Source: Nitrospira sp.
GTDB lineage: Bacteria > Nitrospirota > Nitrospiria > Nitrospirales > Nitrospiraceae
Reading direction: 5' to 3'
Length of the DNA stretch: 64,000 bases
Assembly (NCBI GenBank): GCA_016715825.1
Contig: JADJXO010000001.1
Span: 495,001-559,000, forward strand
Shown: piece after piece, positions 24,252 through 32,312 of the stretch
Layout of the letters: every line of letters begins with the position of its first letter
Numbering within the stretch: position 1 is the first letter of the stretch
Position numbers and translations under genes: made by a program
The notes under the pieces: model-generated
Databases searched by the model: none
Told to the model about the DNA's origin: nothing
Seen by the model: only the letters and a program-made list of their open reading frames with translations

Positions 24252-25135
24252 AGCTGTTCCAGCGCCGCGATTCGCATCTCAATAGGCGGGTGTGTCGAAA
24301 ATAAGCTCATGAATCCACCGGTTTTCCCGGAGATCTTCATGGTGGCTAAGGCGTCCTGGTTTGAGTAATCGAATTGAGCTCGATTGACCCATCGATCAAT
24401 CGCTCTGAGTGCACCGATCATAGAGTCTTTCCCATACACCTTGGCGGCAAACGCATCGGCGCCGAATTCACGACGGCGTGAAAACCAACTGATGACGATG
24501 GAGGCCAGGATGCTGATGACAATTTGCAGCACGAGTGACAGACCGAAGCCTAATGCAGCCTGATCCCGTTCCGCGAAGAATCGACGTACCCACATCGCGA
24601 TGTAAAAGACAAACGTGTTCATCAGGCCAGCCAGGACGGTGGTGGCGAACATATCCCCGTTGTACACGTGGCCCATTTCATGGGCCAGGACGGCTTTGAC
24701 CTCGTCTTCTTTTAGGTTCTCCAGTAAGCCCGTTGAGACGGCCACCATCGAATTGTTCTTGCTGGGTCCCGTCGCAAAAGCATTCGGGTCCGGGGAATCA
24801 TAAACCCACACCTCAGGCATTGTAATATGGAGACGTTGAGCGATCTCCTGTACGGAACCATAGATGATCTGCTCAGCGCGGGAACGAGGTTGAGTAATCT
24901 GCTGGCAATTGAGCATGGCTCTCGCCATTTGTTTAGAGAATGCCAAGCTGATAAAGGCACCCCCAAACCCAAACATGGCTGCCCACACCAACGTTGAAAG
25001 ATCGACCGACCCTCGAACATCGATCCCGAACATGGGCAGAATCACGTTGATCACGATCGGTGCGGTGATCGAAATCGTCACCATAATGAGAATATTTGCG
25101 ATCAGCAGTAGGCCGATGCCTTTGAACCACTTCAT
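24248..25135 (-). CDS. htpX: HtpX-type membrane zinc metalloprotease
   Basis: 295 residues from ATG at 25135, which has AAGGAGG upstream; the longer frame is rejected for this reason. HtpX is an inner-membrane M48 protease that degrades misfolded membrane proteins. Two N-terminal helices (GIGLLLIANILIMVTISI, LSTLVWAAMFGFGGAFISLAF), the zinc motif HEMGH in VLAHEMGHVYNGD, two more helices, then the third ligand region RRREFGADAFAA are all present. In other bacteria it is under heat or envelope-stress control; no such site was identified here. Convergent with and overlapping the 23964 gene by 4 nt. Confidence 0.95.
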   Translation of the reverse strand: MKWFKGIGLLLIANILIMVTISITAPIVINVILPMFGIDVRGSVDLSTLVWAAMFGFGGAFISLAFSKQMARAMLNCQQITQPRSRAEQIIYGSVQEIAQRLHITMPEVWVYDSPDPNAFATGPSKNNSMVAVSTGLLENLKEDEVKAVLAHEMGHVYNGDMFATTVLAGLMNTFVFYIAMWVRRFFAERDQAALGFGLSLVLQIVISILASIVISWFSRRREFGADAFAAKVYGKDSMIGALRAIDRWVNRAQFDYSNQDALATMKISGKTGGFMSLFSTHPPIEMRIAALEQL

Positions 25136-25310
25136 CGTGAGCCTCCTTCGGAAAGAAACGTTCGCCGCATTCGTAATGCTGAGGCGAGTTGCTGAACTAC
25201 CACAATTATACACAAATTCGCCGCCTGATATACACTGGAACGACAGGGCACATTACCTCATGCAATAAGACCTCATGGGGCAAAGTCAAGATGCTTCAAT
25301 TCGTGGAGAC

Positions 25311-25362
25311 AGGTAGTTGGTCTTGACCGCTTCCTGACGTTCCTGTTAGAAACCAACTACTT
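25311..25362. repeat. Inverted repeat in the htpX / squalene synthase divergent region
   Basis: GTAGTTGGT at 25313-25321 is the exact reverse complement of ACCAACTAC at 25352-25360; two more outer pairs are possible. The 30-nt interior contains TTGACC (25323-25328) and TTAGAA (25346-25351) with a 17-nt spacer, a possible rightward promoter. The arms could be an operator for a dimeric regulator around a promoter, or a transcript hairpin. The remainder of 25136-25506 shows no gene. Confidence 0.45.
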
Positions 25363-25506
25363 AGATGAGTAAGTGTAAGATCTCCGGGCCACATCAGGGG
25401 TGGCTCGAATTGAATCACGTCGTAGCATCGTTCTTTAGGATCGAGACTCTCTGTGAAGTCGCGAGATCAAAGAGGTTCAGAGGTTCAAAGGGGCTTGGGA
25501 AGTGAT

Positions 25507-26562
25507 ATGAGGGAGCCGGTTCCGACGACTACTACTTCTAAACACGACTTGTTGCAGGCCTTGCTGAAGAAGGTCTCGCGTCTGTTTTATACGACCTTAG
25601 CGGTGGTCCCAGCCGATGTGCGTGATCAGGTAGGACTTGCCTATCTGTTCGCTCGAGCTGCTGACACGATTGCCGACACAGAACTGATCGATCGGTCACG
25701 GCGCTTAGGCTTTCTCAATCGGTTTAGAGAACAGGTGCTCTGTGAGCAAGTCGAATGGTCAGAAGTCCGTGCGATTCAGCAGGCAGTGGGGCCTATCCAA
25801 CAAGTTTCAGCTGAACGGATCCTGCTTGAGCGGTTGGATGAATGCTTCCGACTTCTCCTGGCCTGTTCGCCGGAGGATAGGCACCGGATTCAGAGGGTGA
25901 TGACGACACTGACCCAGGGAATGGAAATGGATTTGAACCTGTTCCCTGGAAATTCTGTGGAGGATCTTGCCGCGCTCAAGACTCCGGATGACCTCGATCT
26001 CTATACGTACCAGGTGGCGGGGTGTGTCGGAGAATTTTGGACCGATCTCATGTGTGCGCATCGTAAGGCGTTGGCGGGTTGGGATGTTCAGCGGATGTCG
26101 GAGCTGGGAATCCGATTCGGGAAGGGGCTCCAGCTGACGAATATTGTTAAGGACATCGCTCATGACCTGCAAAGAGGGCGTTGTTACATTCCAGAAATGA
26201 TGCTGTCGGAAGCCGGGTTGACAGCTCATGATTTACTGGATCAAGGCAATCGACCTCGATTGAGACCTGTGCTGAGGGAAATGGTTCGTCTTGCTGTGGA
26301 ACACCTTGATCAGGGGTGGCTGTACACGATGTCGATTCCGCGCCATGAAACCCGGTTACGGTTGGCTTGCATGTGGCCGATCCTCTCGGCCGGGGAATCA
26401 CTCAAGCTCGCTATGAACTCTCCTGACCTGCTGAACCCAGCTGTGAAAGTAAAAATTACTCGCGGTAAAGTCTACCACATTATGGGGGTGACGATCGGCA
26501 CAGTTGCGTGCGGGTACGCTGGAACTGCCTACTGGGGACATGTGCGGAAGCAACTCGTGTGA
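25507..26562 (+). CDS. Squalene/phytoene synthase family protein (probable squalene synthase)
   Basis: 351 residues from ATG at 25507, preceded by GGGAAG; a GTG at 25453 would add 18 residues. The enzyme condenses two prenyl diphosphates head to head. Both Asp-rich metal-binding motifs are present: RAADTIADTE near residue 53 and QLTNIVKDIAHDLQRGRCYIP near residue 210. YQVAGCVGEFWT between them is also typical. The C-terminus has a hydrophobic segment (VYHIMGVTIGTVACGYAGTAYW) that may anchor it to the membrane. In this type of organism the product would feed hopanoid or carotenoid synthesis; no cyclase or desaturase is nearby to decide. Confidence 0.85.
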   Translation: MREPVPTTTTSKHDLLQALLKKVSRLFYTTLAVVPADVRDQVGLAYLFARAADTIADTELIDRSRRLGFLNRFREQVLCEQVEWSEVRAIQQAVGPIQQVSAERILLERLDECFRLLLACSPEDRHRIQRVMTTLTQGMEMDLNLFPGNSVEDLAALKTPDDLDLYTYQVAGCVGEFWTDLMCAHRKALAGWDVQRMSELGIRFGKGLQLTNIVKDIAHDLQRGRCYIPEMMLSEAGLTAHDLLDQGNRPRLRPVLREMVRLAVEHLDQGWLYTMSIPRHETRLRLACMWPILSAGESLKLAMNSPDLLNPAVKVKITRGKVYHIMGVTIGTVACGYAGTAYWGHVRKQLV

Positions 26563-26595
26563 ATATCTGATGCGTGAACGCTCGAACTCGCCGGT

Positions 26596-26829
26596 CTACC
26601 CGGTCTTCTTCTGCGGCTCCAATAGTTTCTCTCCCTTCTTAAAGACTGCGTAGATGGCTTGTGATGGACAAGCGTCCAGACAGAGCCGACAACTTTCCAA
26701 ACAGCGCGAGGGATCGAACTTGTAGGGAGGTGTCGACAACCATGCGCTGGTCGGGCAAATCGGTACACACACAGCTTGGTGAGTGCAACGGTCGGGATGG
26801 CGGACAAGATGATCACGAATGATCAGCAT
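26596..26829 (-). CDS. Small ferredoxin-like protein with a variant first cluster motif
   Basis: 77 residues from ATG at 26829, with AAGGAGT upstream; the longer frame is rejected. Two ferredoxin half-motifs are visible. The first is RCTHQAVCVPICP, in which the second cysteine of the usual CxxCxxCxxxCP is Gln. The second is RCLESCRLCLDACP, a four-Cys motif with one extra residue between its first two cysteines. This suggests at least one 4Fe-4S cluster and perhaps a 3Fe or altered cluster. It would act as a cytosolic electron carrier. Last gene of a four-gene leftward set with other Cys-rich proteins. Confidence 0.8.
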   Translation of the reverse strand: MLIIRDHLVRHPDRCTHQAVCVPICPTSAWLSTPPYKFDPSRCLESCRLCLDACPSQAIYAVFKKGEKLLEPQKKTG

Positions 26830-26894
26830 AGGCTTCACTCCTTCAAAGAGACCTTGAGAAAAGATCTCAAACATATTTTTCTGAGGGAGGCTAC

Positions 26895-27308
26895 TCACTG
26901 CCACTCCTTCACAAGCGCTTTGAGTCGGTCTTTGAGCTCAGGAATCTGTTCCAGGTTATTGTGAATGGCACCCACAATCTTTTCTAGTCGAGCGGTTTTC
27001 AGCGCATCTTTGTCTTTCTTCACTAATCGGTCATACTCCGCGTAGGCTGCGGGATGTTCAGGTTCCAGCTGTGCCCGAGCGTCCACAAGAGCCTGGCCGA
27101 TGGCCCAAGGTTCCGGAGCGAGCGGAGGAACAATCGTGAAGGCTGCGTCGGTAAACACAATCACCATCGCACCTGGCTTCCCCGTCAGTGGAAGGACTGT
27201 GCGGATTGTCTTCCCCTCACACGCGTGCCAGCTGAGCACCAATCCGGGAAACTGTTGCGCGAAGGCCACTTTTTCCATGTTGGCCTTCCATTTGTCTTCA
27301 GTCGGCAT
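26895..27308 (-). CDS. Protein of unknown function in the iron-sulfur cluster set
   Basis: 137 residues, soluble. The N-terminal 60 residues (KVAFAQQFPGLVLSWHACEGKTIRTVLP...) include a single WHACEG Cys-His pair. The C-terminal half is charged and helical (LVKKDKDALKTARLEKIVGAIHNNLEQIPELKDRL). No family recognised. It lies 19 nt after the 2Fe-2S ferredoxin gene and 65 nt before the small ferredoxin, all on the minus strand, so a role together with these redox proteins is likely but unproven. Confidence 0.65.
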   Translation of the reverse strand: MPTEDKWKANMEKVAFAQQFPGLVLSWHACEGKTIRTVLPLTGKPGAMVIVFTDAAFTIVPPLAPEPWAIGQALVDARAQLEPEHPAAYAEYDRLVKKDKDALKTARLEKIVGAIHNNLEQIPELKDRLKALVKEWQ

Positions 27309-27327
27309 GGAGATAGTGTGGTGCGCC

Positions 27328-27681
27328 TTATGGCCTTTTGAGCGGCGCTAATTGTTCCGGCGCCGGATGTTGCGGCATGAGCAACCGAGTCACGATTTCA
27401 CCCTTTACGACATGCCGTTCCATGATCTCGGTGACATCGGCTTCTGTGCCGACCCAATACCATACTCCTTCAGGGTAGACCACTACGCTGGGACCGAGGT
27501 CACAATGGTCAAGGCAACCAGCCTTATTGGCGCGGACAATGCCTTTAAGATTAAGTCGCTTGGTTTCGCTTTTGAAATGAGCATGAAGTTGTTCCGCACC
27601 TAAGTTCGCACAACAACCCCGTGGATCATCCTTGGGCCGCTGGTTGGTGCAGATAAAAATATGTCGTTGAAAGGCCGGCAT
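27328..27681 (-). CDS. Thioredoxin-like 2Fe-2S ferredoxin
   Basis: 117 residues. The four cluster cysteines are visible: Cys11 in IFICTNQRP, the GCC pair at about 22-24 and NKAGCLDHCDLGP near 56-60. The pattern is that of thioredoxin-fold [2Fe-2S] ferredoxins (Shethna-type, also the NuoE fold). VVVYPEGVWY follows as in the family. It should carry one electron at low potential in the cytosol. It is 12 nt downstream of the zinc-ribbon gene and upstream of two more genes in the same direction. Confidence 0.88.
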   Translation of the reverse strand: MPAFQRHIFICTNQRPKDDPRGCCANLGAEQLHAHFKSETKRLNLKGIVRANKAGCLDHCDLGPSVVVYPEGVWYWVGTEADVTEIMERHVVKGEIVTRLLMPQHPAPEQLAPLKRP

Positions 27682-27693
27682 CGGGTGATTGTG

Positions 27694-28077
27694 TTAGACG
27701 GGCATGGTGAGTGTATCGAGTCGTTCCATGAGGAGTCGGACTTCCGAGCCCGTGAGGAATGGGGATTGCTGATTCGGCGCACTCAGGATGAGTTGGATTT
27801 CTTGCAGCCGTAACGTTGCGCGTTGGAACTCATCCCCCTTCGAAAGTTCGGAACTCTGGTCTGCGAGAAGTGCATTCAGCTCCGCATGGATGTCGCGAAA
27901 ATCTCTGTGCAAGTTTTTCTGCATGGAGCAGGACGTGCAATACCATTGAGGATTCTGACTGGACTGTGGTGACAGGCGATCGTACGGGCGGCCGAAGAAA
28001 TCTTTCCCCAAGGACAGCCTGAGGAGTGGGGTACTCGATGCTCCGCATGCCGGACACATTTCATTCCACGAGTCCAT
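27694..28077 (-). CDS. Zinc-ribbon protein of unknown function
   Basis: 127 residues. An N-terminal CPAC pair (residues 8-11) and a CTSC pair about 40 residues later form a probable zinc ribbon. The rest is helical (DFRDIHAELNALLADQSSEL...TLRLQEIQLILS) ending in EVRLLMERLDTLTMP. No enzyme motif is visible and I do not recognise the family. It is the first gene of the leftward set that continues with the 2Fe-2S ferredoxin, divergent from ald. Confidence 0.7.
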   Translation of the reverse strand: MDSWNEMCPACGASSTPLLRLSLGKDFFGRPYDRLSPQSSQNPQWYCTSCSMQKNLHRDFRDIHAELNALLADQSSELSKGDEFQRATLRLQEIQLILSAPNQQSPFLTGSEVRLLMERLDTLTMPV

Positions 28078-28240
28078 CCCTACCTCTTTCCAAACGAGTG
28101 AGCGCGTATCTTACAACAGGAATTTCCTGACTGTCCATGGGCGGACGGATGTCGCAAGGTCTATCGCTTGGTTCTGAGGTGTCGGTATAATTGTCTTGTG
28201 AGGTGGCGAGATCAAGTAAACAGGAGGGAGGCGTGTCTTC

Positions 28241-29344
28241 ATGATCATCGGAATACCAAAAGAAATGAAGGATCACGAATATCGCGTTGCTCTGACGCCT
28301 GAGGCTACGGCGGTATTGTGTCAGAGTGGACATGAGGTCTTCGTCGAATCCTCCGCGGGTGTCGGCAGTGGCTGCAGCGATGACGAATATCGGGCGGCAG
28401 GTGCACGTGTCACTCCTTCGAAACACGAGATTTTTGAAAAAGCAGACCTGATCGTGAAGGTCAAGGAGCCATTGGTCTCCGAATGTTCACTCTTTCGTCG
28501 CGAACAAACCTTGTTTACCTATCTCCATCTTGCAGCGCTACCCGATGTGACAAACGCACTTCTGAGCACGGGGTGTACGGCGATTGCGTACGAGACGACG
28601 GAAGCGAAGGACGGAAGCCTTCCGATGCTCAAGCCGATGAGCGAGATTGCGGGACGGATGTCCGTTCAGATCGGTGCGCAGTATCTAGAAAAAATGTATG
28701 GCGGACGCGGTGTGTTGCTCGGAGGGGTTCCCGGGGTCGAGCCGGCCCATGTTGTAGTTCTTGGTGCCGGAGTGGTTGGCTCATCTGCCATTCGGATGGC
28801 GGTAGGTTTGGGGGCGAGGGTGACCGTCGTCAATCTTGATCTTGAGCGGCTGCGTGTTCTCGATGATCGATATCAGGGCCGGATCGTTACGCGTGCCGCA
28901 AGTTCCGTGAACATCGAAGAGACTGTATTAACCGCCGATTTGACCATTGGTGCGGTGCTTGTGCCGGGAATGAAGGCGCCCAAGCTTGTCTCGCGGTCGC
29001 TGGTATCACGAATGAAGCCTGGTTCGGTCATCGTGGATGTTTCCGTGGACCAGGGTGGCTGTAGTGAGACGACCCGCCCAACAACCCACTCCGATCCCGT
29101 GTATGTCGTGGATGGGGTGATTCACTATTGTGTAGCGAACATGCCCGGAATCGTTCCTCGCACTTCGACCTACGCACTGACCAATGCCACGTTGCCGTAT
29201 CTGTTGCGACTTGCTTCGGATGGTGTCGATCGAGCAGTTCACTCAGACCCTGGGCTCGCAAAAGGGGTCAACCTGAAAGAGGGAAAAGTGACGTATCGCG
29301 GAGTGGCGGACGCTCATGGGTTGCCTTTTACCCCTCTGGTGTAA
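28241..29344 (+). CDS. ald: Alanine dehydrogenase
   Basis: 367 residues, full length. Ald interconverts L-alanine and pyruvate plus ammonia with NAD. Family marks are MIIGIPKEMKDHEYRVALTP at the start, VKVKEPL, the catalytic MLKPMSEIAGRMSVQ block and the NAD motif VVVLGAGVVGSSA (about 170). The HYCVANMPGIVPRTST signature follows. The start has GGAGGGAGGCG a little upstream. A TATAAT at 28186-28191 may be its -10 box but no good -35 is seen. tRNA-Pro follows 35 nt downstream. Confidence 0.97.
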   Translation: MIIGIPKEMKDHEYRVALTPEATAVLCQSGHEVFVESSAGVGSGCSDDEYRAAGARVTPSKHEIFEKADLIVKVKEPLVSECSLFRREQTLFTYLHLAALPDVTNALLSTGCTAIAYETTEAKDGSLPMLKPMSEIAGRMSVQIGAQYLEKMYGGRGVLLGGVPGVEPAHVVVLGAGVVGSSAIRMAVGLGARVTVVNLDLERLRVLDDRYQGRIVTRAASSVNIEETVLTADLTIGAVLVPGMKAPKLVSRSLVSRMKPGSVIVDVSVDQGGCSETTRPTTHSDPVYVVDGVIHYCVANMPGIVPRTSTYALTNATLPYLLRLASDGVDRAVHSDPGLAKGVNLKEGKVTYRGVADAHGLPFTPLV

Positions 29345-29379
29345 GACAATACCAACTTCAATTACTGTCTTGGTCTTGT

Positions 29380-29456
<77 letters not shown>

Positions 29457-29795
29457 TACCAAGGGTGTTGGTCCCGCCGGATAAAAGCTGCTAGTGGTGT
29501 TGATCCTTCGTCCAGGCCTCCTTGGGTTGTTTTATTGGCCGATTGTGTCGTCGGTGTACCCGTTATCACCAGGTCCGTTTCGACTCCAAATGTTGTCCCG
29601 TCCTACTTCTTACGAGGAGTACGGCGTCAGCATCCTGTTTTGCTCAGGTGGATGCAGGGGCAATGCTTAATGTGATGAAGGGAATGCCATCGTGCAGAAA
29701 ATGCAAAACGCGTGACGCATGCGGAGAGGTATGAGAATATCCGCTGACCAGAATGGTAGGTGGCGGTCGAGGTTTCATGAGCTTGGTAGGGCGAG
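29457..29795. other. Intergenic region, no gene recognised
   Basis: About 340 nt between tRNA-Pro and acylphosphatase. A 70-codon frame at 29522-29734 is Cys- and Arg-rich without a ribosome binding site or family resemblance and is not called. No strong hairpin with a T-run follows the tRNA. Confidence 0.5.
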
Positions 29796-30092
29796 ATGAG
29801 CAGATCGGCCGAGGAGCAGCCGGTTCGGGCCCATGTCGTCGTGTCGGGTCATGTGCAGGGCGTAGGTTTTCGTGTGTTTTCGGCACGGATGGCATCTGAC
29901 CTCGATCTTGTAGGAGGCGTTCGCAATCTCAATGATGGTCGAGTTGAATTGGAAGTTGAAGGCATGAAAACGGTCATTGAAACCTTCCTGCAGAAACTGA
30001 AAATTGGTCCTCCCGCCGGGGAAGTCACGGAGATTGATGTAGCGTGGAGTTCGGCGGGCGGGCGCTATTCAACCTTCAGCATTTGGTATTAG
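29796..30092 (+). CDS. acyP: Acylphosphatase
   Basis: 98 residues, the normal size. Acylphosphatase hydrolyses carboxyl-phosphate bonds such as acetyl phosphate or carbamoyl phosphate. The signature VSGHVQGVGFRVF with the catalytic Arg is present, and the catalytic Asn lies in VRNLNDGRVELEVEG. The N-terminal MSRSAEEQPV is a short extension. The last strand, YSTFSIWY, is also typical. It is followed after 14 nt by the sigma factor gene on the same strand and likely shares its transcript. Confidence 0.95.
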   Translation: MSRSAEEQPVRAHVVVSGHVQGVGFRVFSARMASDLDLVGGVRNLNDGRVELEVEGMKTVIETFLQKLKIGPPAGEVTEIDVAWSSAGGRYSTFSIWY

Positions 30093-30106
30093 GAAAGTAG
30101 GACACC

Positions 30107-31060
30107 ATGAGTCGGCAGCATGACGAAGAGTCCGATATGAGTGAGGCTCGGAGGCAGACTATCGACGACATGGGAGGTTCAGAGTCTACGTATGCATCGG
30201 ACCACGGAGAACGAGAAACACACCGATCAGAAGGCCTTGATACACTTAAAAGCTATCTTCGAGAGGTCCGTCGATCGACTCTCTTGACGTTCAAGCAAGA
30301 GCAGCAGCTTGGGAAGCGGGTGATGGCGGGAGATGAGCAAGCCCGTCAGCAGATGATCGAATCCAACCTACGGCTGGTCATCAGCATCGGGAAACGGTAC
30401 ATGCATCGGGGGTTTCCATTTTCCGATATCGTAGAAGAAGGTAACCTGGGCTTGATCAGGGCGGTCGAGAAGTTCAATTACAAACGGGGGTTCCGTTTCA
30501 GTACGTATGCGTCCTGGTGGATTCGACAGTATATCGAACGGGCCATTATCAATCAGGGGAAGCTCGTGCGTCTGCCGGTACATGTGGTGGAACGTCTCAA
30601 TCGGTACCTCAATCGCGTTGAACAATTAGTGCAGGAGCTCGGACGGGAACCAAGAGCTGCGGAAGTGGCTGCCAAGATGAAGACCTCTGAGGAGGAGGTG
30701 GTGGATCTGAAGCAGTTAGTTCGTACCACCTGTTCGCTTGATAGTCCGCTGAGCGATCATACTGATACTTTCTTGCGCGATGTGATCGAAGATCCATCTG
30801 GGCTCTCGCCCGACGAGACCGCTGATGGCGTGAGAAGGAGAGCGGAACTCATGAAGTGGGTGCGGGAGTTGCCTGAGAAAGAGCAAACTGTTATTGTATC
30901 TCGGTTCGGACTCGATGGAGATGAAGCCAAGACGCTGGAAGAGATCGGTCGTACGATGGGATTAACGCGTGAGCGCGTCCGGCAGATCGAGATGGCAGCA
31001 CTGGTTCGGCTTCGGAACACCATCGAGCGAAAAACAATGACACAGGCTGATCTGCTCTAA
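30107..31060 (+). CDS. RpoS-type alternative sigma-70 factor
   Basis: 317 residues. After a variable acidic N-terminus of about 40 residues come region 1.2 (LDTLKSYLREVRRSTLLTF), region 2 with NLRLVISIGKRYMHRGFPFSDIVEEGNLGLIRAVEKF and the -10 recognition helix FSTYASWWIRQYIERAI. Region 3 (REPRAAEVAAKM) and region 4 with the helix-turn-helix TLEEIGRTMGLTRERVRQIE follow. The absence of region 1.1 and the length fit RpoS/group 2 sigma factors, not the primary RpoD. It should direct a stress or stationary-phase programme. acyP precedes and apt follows with only 5 nt between. Confidence 0.93.
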   Translation: MSRQHDEESDMSEARRQTIDDMGGSESTYASDHGERETHRSEGLDTLKSYLREVRRSTLLTFKQEQQLGKRVMAGDEQARQQMIESNLRLVISIGKRYMHRGFPFSDIVEEGNLGLIRAVEKFNYKRGFRFSTYASWWIRQYIERAIINQGKLVRLPVHVVERLNRYLNRVEQLVQELGREPRAAEVAAKMKTSEEEVVDLKQLVRTTCSLDSPLSDHTDTFLRDVIEDPSGLSPDETADGVRRRAELMKWVRELPEKEQTVIVSRFGLDGDEAKTLEEIGRTMGLTRERVRQIEMAALVRLRNTIERKTMTQADLL

Positions 31061-31065
31061 TTCGC

Positions 31066-31590
31066 GTGACCACCGTTAACTACCAAGCGCTTATTCGCGA
31101 AGTGCCGGACTTCCCCAAGCCCGGCATTCTGTTTTACGACATCACCACACTGTTAAAAAACCCGACAGCTGTTCAAAGCCTTGCCGACGAACTGACGACT
31201 CGCTATCTTGATCGGGGAGTCACTAAGGTCGTAGGGATTGAGTCCAGAGGATTTATTTTCGGGGGCATTCTTGCCGCGAGGCTTGGTGCTGGGTTCGTGC
31301 CGGTTCGTAAGCCTGGTAAACTGCCCGCGGATTGTTACGAAGTGAAATATAGCCTTGAATACGGTCACAACAGCCTCGCGGTGCATCGTGACGCGATCGA
31401 AATTGGAGAACATGTTTTGATCGTCGACGATCTACTCGCTACCGGAGGAACAGCGGAAGCGACCGTCAATCTCGTTCGTCAATTGGGCGGCACGATCGTT
31501 GGGCTTGACTTTTTAGTCGAACTGAAAAGTTTAAATGGACGTGAGAAGCTTGTCGGCTATGACGTTCATTCGACGATCACGTATCCTTAA
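31066..31590 (+). CDS. apt: Adenine phosphoribosyltransferase
   Basis: 174 residues with a GTG start 5 nt after the sigma factor stop. Apt makes AMP from adenine and PRPP. Characteristic segments are REVPDFPKPGILFYDITTLL at the N-terminus, GIESRGFIFGG, VPVRKPGKLP and the PRPP-binding LIVDDLLATGGTA. Length is normal. The close spacing shows cotranscription with the sigma gene; linkage of purine salvage to a stress sigma factor is likely only an operon accident. Confidence 0.96.
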   Translation: MTTVNYQALIREVPDFPKPGILFYDITTLLKNPTAVQSLADELTTRYLDRGVTKVVGIESRGFIFGGILAARLGAGFVPVRKPGKLPADCYEVKYSLEYGHNSLAVHRDAIEIGEHVLIVDDLLATGGTAEATVNLVRQLGGTIVGLDFLVELKSLNGREKLVGYDVHSTITYP

Positions 31591-31700
31591 GTGCTTGGGC
31601 TGGTTTCCCGTTTGGCCCTTGTTCTCGGTAGAGTACCCGTGATATAGAAGCCGATCTTTTTGGCCCTCCCCAACTATTTACCGTCGGAGTGCAGAGTACT

Positions 31701-32264
31701 ATGCCAACGAAAACGCAGGGTAAGAAAAAGGCTGAGGCAAAATCGAAGTCGGCGGCACCCGTCGTTAAGAAGACGGAGCCGATGACGGCAGGCCCAACAA
31801 CAACTGTGAAGGCTGCCCCGGCGATCGAAGTGGACCCACCTATGCGGCCGAAGGAAACTTCAAAAGAGCGAGAAGCACGGGAGCGAAGGCAGGAAGTGCT
31901 CCAGAAAATGCTGGTGGAAAAACGCCAAGAAATCATCAAGGAGATAGAAGAAAGCCTCGGACAGTCTCTTACGGAAGATCAACAGCGCCGTCTTGAATCG
32001 GCGCGCGACGTTGGGGATCAGGCCCTGATGGATCTGGAGCGGGAGCTCGGCATTTCTTTGATGGAAATGCGCAACCGTCGGAGGCAGTCGATCGATGAAG
32101 CCATCATCAGGCTGCACGAAGGCACGTATGGCATTTGTGCGGAATGTGGAATCGAAATCAGCGAACGGCGACTCCAAGCGGTTCCCTTTGCCAAGCTTTG
32201 TGTGGAATGTCAATCTCGTGCCGAGTTATTGGAGAAAATTGAGCGGGAAGAAGATCGCGACTAG
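31701..32264 (+). CDS. DksA/TraR-family zinc-finger protein
   Basis: 187 residues from ATG at 31701 (GGAG upstream); a GTG 12 nt earlier is an alternative. The first 70 residues are a Lys/Ala/Pro-rich tail. A long helical hairpin follows (EREARERRQEVLQKMLVEKRQEIIKEIEESL...). The C-terminal Cys4 finger is YGICAECGIEISERRLQAVP...LCVEC. The family includes DksA, which binds RNA polymerase together with ppGpp. The DKDA-type acidic tip of classical DksA is not obvious, so it may be a paralogue with a different effect. It stands between apt and queC. Confidence 0.88.
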   Translation: MPTKTQGKKKAEAKSKSAAPVVKKTEPMTAGPTTTVKAAPAIEVDPPMRPKETSKEREARERRQEVLQKMLVEKRQEIIKEIEESLGQSLTEDQQRRLESARDVGDQALMDLERELGISLMEMRNRRRQSIDEAIIRLHEGTYGICAECGIEISERRLQAVPFAKLCVECQSRAELLEKIEREEDRD

Positions 32265-32312
32265 GATCAAACATTTTTACCGCCTAAGATTCCCCAGCAT
32301 TTCCTCTCTTCC

